From NCBI GenBank assembly GCA_947589145.1, contig CANQCB010000076.1:1-6531 (forward strand): a DNA stretch of 6,531 bases. Direction: 5' to 3'. The stretch's first letter is position 1; the number at the start of each line of letters is the position of its first letter. Made by a program: the position numbers and the translations under genes. The stretch is from an uncultured Clostridia bacterium. GTDB taxonomy: Bacteria > Bacillota > Clostridia > Christensenellales > Pumilibacteraceae. Shown piece after piece: positions 1 through 5,071 of the stretch. The notes under the pieces were generated by a model. That model saw only the letters and a program-made list of their open reading frames with translations, was not told the origin of the DNA and ran no database searches.

Positions 1-764
1 TAATCCCCGTTATCCGCATACGCCAAGCGCGAGCGCGCCTCCGCCTCATATTGCGCGGCTTTTTCCCGCAAAGAATATGAGGAGGACATCATACAAAATT
101 CGTCCAAAGCCGCAAGCGCTTTTTTGAGCTTTTTATCCCCTTCGTTTTTGAGATAAGTCAGCAATTCTTCGTTATTTTCGTACCCGTTCGCGGCGTTATT
201 CAACCACTCGTCGGCGTCCGACTGAGACTGCGCGAAGGTCATTATCTTTTCGGTCATGGCGCGGACTTTTCCGTCGTTACGGCGTCTGTTATATAGTTTC
301 GAAAGTTCGACGTATCCCGAATCGGGGTCGGCTTCCGCCTCTTCGATAGCGCGCGTCACGGCAATGTTTTTCCAAACGTTGCACTCGGACTCGTCGGCTA
401 TGTCGAACGAAGGATCGTCGCCCGTCACGTAAAAATATTTTCTGATCAGTTTTTGACACCAGCTGTGCAACGTCCCGATATCCGCCGCGGGAAGGCTGTC
501 GAGTTCGTCGAGATAGCGTTTGTCTTTGGTCTTTTCGTATTCTTCGTTGAGCAGTTCGAAAAGTTTGTCGCGCATATCGTCCGCCGCGGCAACCGTAAAC
601 GTGGATATGAGCATACGGCGCAGGGTATACCCTTCGCGAATAAGGCGCATGACCCGTTCGAGCATGACCGTCGTCTTGCCGCTGCCTGCGCTTGCGGACA
701 CGAGCATGGAGCCGTTTTCGTAATTTATTATCTTCTTTTGCGCTTCCGTCCATTCTATCTTCAT
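1..764 (-). CDS. addA: AddA, ATP-dependent helicase/nuclease subunit A (N-terminal part, cut by window edge)
   Basis: N-terminal ~254 residues of the UvrD/Rep-type (SF1A) 3'-5' helicase subunit of the AddAB complex, which unwinds and degrades DNA at double-strand breaks to create 3' ends for RecA. The translation begins MKIEWTEAQKKII (Q-motif region, residues 1-13). Next come an intact Walker A, SASAGSGKT, at residues 23-31 (K30/T31 bind ATP phosphates), motif Ia ISTFTVAAADDM at 53-64, motif Ib IGTLHSWC at 96-103 and the AddA-like DPSFDIADESE at 117-127. Family members run to about 1200 residues, so Walker B, the later helicase motifs and the C-terminal nuclease lie beyond the left edge. The ATG at 764 is chosen because it directly precedes the Q-motif, has an AAGGAG site 5 nt upstream, and overlaps the addB stop as ATGA. 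That overlap implies translational coupling and equimolar synthesis with AddB. Motif Ia is slightly unusual: V58 stands where most AddA proteins have Asn. The identification is firm. Confidence 0.95.
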   Translation of the reverse strand, partial: MKIEWTEAQKKIINYENGSMLVSASAGSGKTTVMLERVMRLIREGYTLRRMLISTFTVAAADDMRDKLFELLNEEYEKTKDKRYLDELDSLPAADIGTLHSWCQKLIRKYFYVTGDDPSFDIADESECNVWKNIAVTRAIEEAEADPDSGYVELSKLYNRRRNDGKVRAMTEKIMTFAQSQSDADEWLNNAANGYENNEELLTYLKNEGDKKLKKALAALDEFCMMSSSYSLREKAAQYEAEARSRLAYADNGD

Positions 765-3649
765 ACTTGCTCCTTCCTCGCGCCGAGTACCGCCGTCCTG
801 ATTTTCCTCGGTTCGCCGTCAAAGCCGCAAACGGTCTTGTATTCGCAGAACCTGCACGCGTTTTTTTGCCCGACTTCCGCGGGATCGGGGGCTATGTAGC
901 CCGACATTATTTCCTCCGCGCCCCGAGCGGCAAGTTTCAACGCATAGTCGACGAGGGAGTTTATATCTTTCTCGCTCTCGCCTTTGCCGACGGTCAACTT
1001 CTTGGACCCGCTCAATTTCAATACCTTGCTCGTTCGCGTTTGAGGTAAGTTCGCGTCCATCGCCACCAAAACTTCCTCTTCGTTCGCGCAAAGTCCGTCG
1101 AGAACATAGGGGTCTTTATCCCCGAAGTCGGCGAGCGTTTTGAAATAAAACGTACCGACTCCGCGATATCCCGCCTTTATCATCACCGCAAGATATGCGA
1201 GCAGCTGTATTTTCACGCCGCATTTGAGTTCGGTGAGGTCGAAAGACGACGAACCCGTTTTATAGTCGATCACGCGAGCGAGGTTGCCGCTTACGTCCAC
1301 CCTGTCTATTCGTCCGCCGAGCGTTATCTTTTTTCCCATTACCGTCAATTCGACGCCGTCCGCGCCGCCGAATTCGAGCTCGGTTGCAAGCGGCTTGAAA
1401 GTTCCTGCTTTTATCTGCGAATTTATCGCCTTGCACATGCCCACCGCCTCTGCGGTCAGCGACTGCACGACGCGTTTATTCAATTCGAGTTTGCCCTTGC
1501 CCGACTCCGCCACGACTTCGGAAAGGAGCTCTTTCGCCGCCGTTTCGGGGTCTTTCTCGTCCATGATCTTCACGTATTTTTCCGCGACGGCGTGGAGAAC
1601 GTTTCCCACGTCGGCAGGGTTCATATCCGCCGTGCGCACCTCTTCGAGTTTGAGCCCGTATTTCAAAAAATGCTTCATGGGGCAGGAAAAATACGATTCG
1701 AGTTGGCTGACTTTGGTGGACGAGCGGAGCATGATCTCCCCGGCTTCTTTCACTTCTGTCGGGTAAGCGGGTATGCCGAAAGCCGACGCCTTTCCCCCTA
1801 CCGCTTCTTTGGCAAGCGCGTAAAATCCCGGCTCTTCGATCTCCGACTCCACCTGCTCGCGCACCGAAAGATATTCTTCGACGAGCATATTCTCGGTCGG
1901 GCAATAGCGCATTATGTCTTTCGGCTGCCGCGCCCTCGCAAGCTCGGATCTGTCCTTTTCCGTGCCGCGCGCGGCGAATGACTTCGAGCGGGCTCTTATA
2001 AAGCCCAAGCAAGCGCCCTCTTTTCCCGTATGCACGAGCGTTATTCTTTTCGCGCTTTCGAGCAGGAGATAGAACTCCGTCTGCGCACGTTTGTTGACTT
2101 CGCTCGTCGTCGGAGAAAGCGGCGTGCCGTTCTCGCGCATTTCCGCTATGTCGTCGTCGGATAAAAGTCCGCTGTCCGACGTCGTTATCGGGTGCGTATC
2201 GCTGTTGAAATCCGCAACGATCACATGAGTGAACGCGCGGCCGCGGAAGTCGCGTTCGCTGCCTATCTCCACCACGCCTTGCAATTTGGGACGGGACGCA
2301 AGGTTGGTCGTCGTCATTGCGTCGGTGAGCGCGTCCGACACCGTGCGTACGGTCGCGCCGCTCATAAGCGTTTCGCAAAGGTCGATGAGCGCGTACATTT
2401 TATCAAAGGGGTTGGTTCGCGCTTCGTCCGCCGCGCGAACGTCGTCGTCATATCTCTCTTTTGCGTAGTCCGCGATTTTACGCAAACCGTCGAAGGAGAA
2501 CTCTCCCACGAGTCCGACGAGGGTCGCCACCTGCCGTCTTGCCCTCTCCGCGCGCGCATATATCCTGCCCTCTTCGCTTTTCGGGTCCGCGTCGGCGTTT
2601 ATGGCGAACGGCGACAAAAACAGTTTGTACGTTATCGCGAACTCGCCGACATAGCGTTCGAACGCGTCGGCGTCCTCTTTCGATACGCCGCAGAAAGGGT
2701 TTTTCGTGAGTCTGACAACGTCATCCGCTCTGTATCCCCTCACGGGAAGGGAAAGGACGAGGTTTATAAATCTGCCGAGAGGGTGGTCGGAAAGTCTGAG
2801 CGACGTGGGCGCGGAATACGGTATACCGTTTTCGCCCAATATCCTTTTGAGCGCGGCGGGGTTTTCCTCCGCGGTTACGACGCACATTTCTTCGTACGGC
2901 GTACCCTCTTTTGCGCGATACGCTATCTCGGCGGCTATCGCTTTCGCCGCGAATACCCGAGACGACGCGGCATATATCTCCACGTCGCCGAAAGAATATT
3001 CGGTCGGCTCGGCGTCGAATACGTAAACCGCTTCCGCTTTTTCGCGCATTACCTCGATTATGTTCGTCATTTGTTTGGTGTATGCGTCGAAACAGGCTAC
3101 GTATACCGTAGCGCCCGAAAGATAATCGGACTGTTCGAGATATTTTTTCAGCAGTCGCATTCGACCCGCCGCGTCCGCGTATTTGCCCTCGGTGCGGCGA
3201 AGATATTCGCGATATACGTAGGCTATGTCCTGCGCCTTGGCGTTGCCCTTTTTGAGTTTTACGTCGCTCGGCGGGACGTCGCACACCGAAAGTTGGCTTA
3301 TGGTGTCGTACAATTTTTCCGCAAAACCGCGGGTCAGGCGGCTTTTGCCGTAACATTCGAGTTCCTTCGATCCGTCGAGAATGTCGCGCACTATCATTAT
3401 GCTGCCCTGCCGCGGCAGGTAACTCGTTTGCGGAGCGTTTACGGAAAAAAGACGGCTCCAAGTGGTTACAAACGCGTCGAAAGAGCCCCCCTCGGACGCG
3501 CAAAGCATGCGCTCGGCGGTAAGCGTACACCTATCGGGAACGATTATGATGTGCTTTTTTCCGAGCGTCGGCGTGCGCTCCTTCAACTTTTTCATTACGC
3601 CTTCGAGCGCCGCTATATAGGAATGACCGACAATATTTTTTTCATTCAT
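761..3649 (-). CDS. addB: AddB, ATP-dependent helicase/nuclease subunit B
   Basis: Complete 962-residue AddB, partner of AddA in double-strand-break resection. The N-terminal half has the inactive-helicase fold of the family: a conserved IIIVPDR strand near 34-40 and a motif-V-like segment VEIGSERDFRGRAFTHVIVA at about 460-479. The C-terminal part is a RecB-type nuclease with an iron-sulfur clamp. First Fe-S cysteine is C656 (SYFSCPMKHF), followed by GNVLH with H686, GRIDRVD with D782, VIDYKTG with catalytic D795 and K797, QLLAYL at about 815-820, and the closing C-x2-C-x5-C at C932, C935 and C941. All nuclease and Fe-S residues are therefore present. It is shorter than B. subtilis AddB (about 1166 residues), and the N-terminal P-loop is not recognisable (NIVGHSYIAALE at 5-16). 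An in-frame TTG at 3685 would add 12 residues but falls inside the predicted -35 box, so the ATG at 3649 is preferred. No Shine-Dalgarno precedes it. The next in-frame ATG would remove the first beta-strand. Confidence 0.94.
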   Translation of the reverse strand: MNEKNIVGHSYIAALEGVMKKLKERTPTLGKKHIIIVPDRCTLTAERMLCASEGGSFDAFVTTWSRLFSVNAPQTSYLPRQGSIMIVRDILDGSKELECYGKSRLTRGFAEKLYDTISQLSVCDVPPSDVKLKKGNAKAQDIAYVYREYLRRTEGKYADAAGRMRLLKKYLEQSDYLSGATVYVACFDAYTKQMTNIIEVMREKAEAVYVFDAEPTEYSFGDVEIYAASSRVFAAKAIAAEIAYRAKEGTPYEEMCVVTAEENPAALKRILGENGIPYSAPTSLRLSDHPLGRFINLVLSLPVRGYRADDVVRLTKNPFCGVSKEDADAFERYVGEFAITYKLFLSPFAINADADPKSEEGRIYARAERARRQVATLVGLVGEFSFDGLRKIADYAKERYDDDVRAADEARTNPFDKMYALIDLCETLMSGATVRTVSDALTDAMTTTNLASRPKLQGVVEIGSERDFRGRAFTHVIVADFNSDTHPITTSDSGLLSDDDIAEMRENGTPLSPTTSEVNKRAQTEFYLLLESAKRITLVHTGKEGACLGFIRARSKSFAARGTEKDRSELARARQPKDIMRYCPTENMLVEEYLSVREQVESEIEEPGFYALAKEAVGGKASAFGIPAYPTEVKEAGEIMLRSSTKVSQLESYFSCPMKHFLKYGLKLEEVRTADMNPADVGNVLHAVAEKYVKIMDEKDPETAAKELLSEVVAESGKGKLELNKRVVQSLTAEAVGMCKAINSQIKAGTFKPLATELEFGGADGVELTVMGKKITLGGRIDRVDVSGNLARVIDYKTGSSSFDLTELKCGVKIQLLAYLAVMIKAGYRGVGTFYFKTLADFGDKDPYVLDGLCANEEEVLVAMDANLPQTRTSKVLKLSGSKKLTVGKGESEKDINSLVDYALKLAARGAEEIMSGYIAPDPAEVGQKNACRFCEYKTVCGFDGEPRKIRTAVLGARKEQV
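770..775 (-). promoter_or_regulatory. Ribosome binding site of addA inside the addB 3' end
   Basis: On the minus strand AAGGAG lies 5 nt before the addA ATG at 764. The same bases encode the Lys-Glu of the last residues of AddB (K-E-Q-V-stop). Together with the ATGA stop/start overlap at 761-764 this supports coupled re-initiation of addA after addB, and it fixes the addA start. Confidence 0.85.
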
Positions 3650-3656
3650 ACATAAT

Positions 3657-3685
3657 ATAATACCCAAATTAAGGTGACAAATCAA
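3657..3685 (-). promoter_or_regulatory. Leftward promoter of addBA
   Basis: On the minus strand TTGATT (3680-3685) is the -35 box and TATTAT (3657-3662) the -10 box, separated by exactly 17 nt; each matches the sigma-A consensus at 4-5 of 6 positions. The expected transcription start, 6-8 nt past the -10 box, is about 3649-3651, at or next to the addB ATG at 3649. This implies a leaderless or near-leaderless transcript and agrees with the absence of a Shine-Dalgarno. Predicted from sequence only. Confidence 0.6.
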
Positions 3686-3702
3686 GTTATTTATGGTACA
3701 AT
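3674..3702 (+). promoter_or_regulatory. Rightward promoter of the lipoprotein gene (extended -10)
   Basis: GTGACA (3674-3679, 5 of 6 to TTGACA) and TACAAT (3697-3702, 5 of 6 to TATAAT) are separated by 17 nt. A TGG at 3694-3696 supplies the TGn extension of an extended -10 promoter. The transcription start is expected around 3708-3710, leaving a ~27 nt leader that carries the GAGGAG ribosome site. Its -35 box directly abuts the -35 box of the leftward addBA promoter, so the two polymerase footprints overlap. Confidence 0.7.
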
Positions 3703-3723
3703 AGACTGCGTTAGTTCCTTTTT

Positions 3724-3729
3724 GAGGAG
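3724..3729 (+). promoter_or_regulatory. Ribosome binding site of the lipoprotein gene
   Basis: GAGGAG lies 6 nt before the ATG at 3736. It is a strong Shine-Dalgarno at normal spacing and sets the start of the lipoprotein gene directly ahead of its signal peptide. Confidence 0.85.
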
Positions 3730-3735
3730 TTTGAT

Positions 3736-4971
3736 ATGAAAAAAATTTTTGCGCTTATCGTTTGCCTGTCGCTTTCCTGCATCTTTATGTTCGGGTGCAG
3801 CGTCGGCGATTTGTTCAACTGCGGCGGCCAAACGGTTGCGCCTATCGTCAGCGCCAAACCGTGGCAAAACGAAAGCGACTTCGAACAGGTGACTTATACT
3901 TTGGAAAGATACGGCGGTTTTGCCGAGTCCAATCTCGGCGACGGCGAAAATACGGAGATCGGCGACGGAATCGTGGAAGCAACGGGCACGTATACCACTA
4001 CTATCGAGACGGTATCCGGTAACATTTACACTTCCGACGTTTTCCAAACGCTCAAAAGCGACGACGCGTTCGACGGCTATTTCAATACCGTGTTCGGAGG
4101 CGACGACAAACCGCTCTCTGCCGTTCCCGATACCTATACGCTCTTTACCGACGAATACGTTCTGAATTATAACGAGAAAAGCGAGCATGAGGGCAAAACC
4201 GACAAAATGAGAAGCGTTGTCCTTTTGAAAACTTCTTCTCTGCTCCCCGTCTTTTCCGTTAAGATCGTCGATATGCAGTCCGCTCCCGAAAACTCATACC
4301 GGACTTTGACGGACTATCTCAACGGCGTGAACAGGTTGGTCTATACCGATACGGAAGAAAAAACCGTGGAAAACGAAGTCAAGACGAACGTCGAATGTTA
4401 CGATCAGAATTCACTTTCCCTCGTTATCCGCGCGCACTCCACGCTCAGTACCGTCGACGGTTCGGCAAACCTGCAAATGCACAACGCGGTGCAGCACGGA
4501 CTTAACAATCAAAAAACGCGCAACATCACGTTTCATTCCTCTTATAGCGTTATGGGCGGCTTCGACGAGGACGCTAACTTCCTCGGTCGGTATACCGACG
4601 CCGATTATTACGCCGAGGACGAGTATAAAAAAGCCGACGGCGAGATCACCGAGGACAAAGACGGCAATAAGGTCGATAAAAACGGCGACAAGGTGGACGG
4701 CGACGGTTATGTTTTGAACGACGACGGCGAAAGAGTCATCGCGCATCATAAGGGATACGAACTCCCCGTCTATGCGGTCATATATCAGGTCAACGAAACC
4801 AATCACGGTCCTACAAAGTCCTTCGTATATTCCGCGGCGGGCTTCGAGGATATCGGTTCTACCACGGTCAAAGTGTTGCTCAGTTTCACCGAGACCGACG
4901 CCGACAACGACGGAAACGCTACCTTCGTCACCGTCGGAAAGATCAGCGGATATACGATGGAAAAGAATTAA
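3736..4971 (+). CDS. Predicted lipoprotein of unknown function with Asp/Gly heptad repeats
   Basis: A 411-residue protein I do not recognise. It begins with a signal peptide: MKK, then a hydrophobic stretch at about residues 4-20, then C21 in MFGC. Gly at -1 fits lipoprotein signal peptidase cleavage, but Met at -3 and Phe at -2 are not the usual Leu-Ala/Ser, so lipidation at C21 is likely rather than certain; C15 (LSC) is a weaker alternative. The mature part is rich in Thr, Tyr, Asp, Glu and Val, with alternating patterns suggesting beta-sheet, and has no further membrane segment, so it should sit on the outer face of the membrane. Residues 307-334 are four tandem heptads, DKDGNKV, DKNGDKV, DGDGYVL and NDDGERV, and D388-x-D-x-D-G near the C-terminus resembles a calcium loop. 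The gene is monocistronic, with its own promoter, ribosome site and terminator, between divergent addBA and convergent gltX. Its role is unknown; the cell-surface location is inferred from the signal peptide. Confidence 0.85.
   Translation: MKKIFALIVCLSLSCIFMFGCSVGDLFNCGGQTVAPIVSAKPWQNESDFEQVTYTLERYGGFAESNLGDGENTEIGDGIVEATGTYTTTIETVSGNIYTSDVFQTLKSDDAFDGYFNTVFGGDDKPLSAVPDTYTLFTDEYVLNYNEKSEHEGKTDKMRSVVLLKTSSLLPVFSVKIVDMQSAPENSYRTLTDYLNGVNRLVYTDTEEKTVENEVKTNVECYDQNSLSLVIRAHSTLSTVDGSANLQMHNAVQHGLNNQKTRNITFHSSYSVMGGFDEDANFLGRYTDADYYAEDEYKKADGEITEDKDGNKVDKNGDKVDGDGYVLNDDGERVIAHHKGYELPVYAVIYQVNETNHGPTKSFVYSAAGFEDIGSTTVKVLLSFTETDADNDGNATFVTVGKISGYTMEKN
4654..4737 (+). repeat. Four tandem 21-bp units encoding Asp/Gly-rich heptads
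   Basis: In frame within the lipoprotein gene, 84 bp are exactly four 21-bp units encoding DKDGNKV, DKNGDKV, DGDGYVL and NDDGERV. The consensus is [DN]-x-[DN]-G-x-x-[VL]. The first two units are the most alike at protein level. The DNA copies have diverged (for example gacaaagacggc against gataaaaacggc), so this is an old protein repeat rather than a recent slippage product. A preceding KADGEIT at about 299-305 may be a fifth, out-of-register copy. Confidence 0.8.
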
Positions 4972-4984
4972 GCTGCGTTTATGC

Positions 4985-5029
4985 AAAAAGGCGAAGTCCG
5001 AGGGTTCGGATTTCGCCTTTTTCTTTTTT
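4985..5029 (+). terminator. Rho-independent terminator, probably bidirectional
   Basis: Two 17-nt arms, 4985-5001 and 5006-5022, pair fully (one G-U wobble) around a 4-nt loop GGGT. The inner stem is GGCGAA / TTCGCC plus TCCGA / TCGGA. On the plus strand the stem ends in T5, then C, then T6 (5018-5029), 13 nt past the lipoprotein stop: a strong terminator. Read on the minus strand the same hairpin is followed by five T's and lies ~50 nt past the gltX stop, so it can plausibly also end gltX transcripts. Confidence 0.88.
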
Positions 5030-5071
5030 CGATATTTTTTTCAAAATTTTTCTCCGATATTTTTACAATCG
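5030..5071. other. AT-rich spacer with a short direct repeat between terminator and gltX
   Basis: This stretch is almost entirely A/T and contains CGATATTTTT twice, starting at 5030 and 5055. It holds no ORF or clear hairpin of its own. On the minus strand it is the 3' untranslated part of the gltX message, leading into the shared terminator. Confidence 0.5.

Noticed and set aside
1476..2378. A 300-codon minus-strand frame inside addB.
   Set aside because: It is out of frame with addB, very Arg-rich, and has no motifs; it is a shadow of the real gene.
2192..3655. A 487-codon open frame on the plus strand, antisense to addB.
   Set aside because: It lies wholly opposite addB, whose protein has clear family motifs. 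The antisense translation is Arg/Tyr/Phe/Val-rich without motifs, and no ribosome site precedes it. G/C-rich third positions in addB explain the lack of stops.
3650..3685. An N-terminal extension of AddB starting at the TTG at 3685.
   Set aside because: That codon lies in the predicted -35 box, has no ribosome site, and the added residues (ICHLNLGIILC) do not match AddB N-termini, which begin directly with the first beta-strand.
3691..4188. A 165-codon minus-strand frame covering the divergent region and the lipoprotein start.
   Set aside because: It would run through the lipoprotein promoter and signal peptide region, has no recognisable motif, and is antisense to a gene with strong start signals.
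4411..4986. A 191-codon minus-strand frame opposite the lipoprotein gene.
   Set aside because: It starts within the terminator and is a Val/Asp-rich mirror of the acidic lipoprotein sequence. No promoter or ribosome site supports it.
5030..5064. Direct repeat CGATATTTTT as a possible attachment site or regulatory element.
   Set aside because: Only 10 bp in AT-rich DNA downstream of gltX, with no integrase, mobile gene or boundary nearby; chance is enough.
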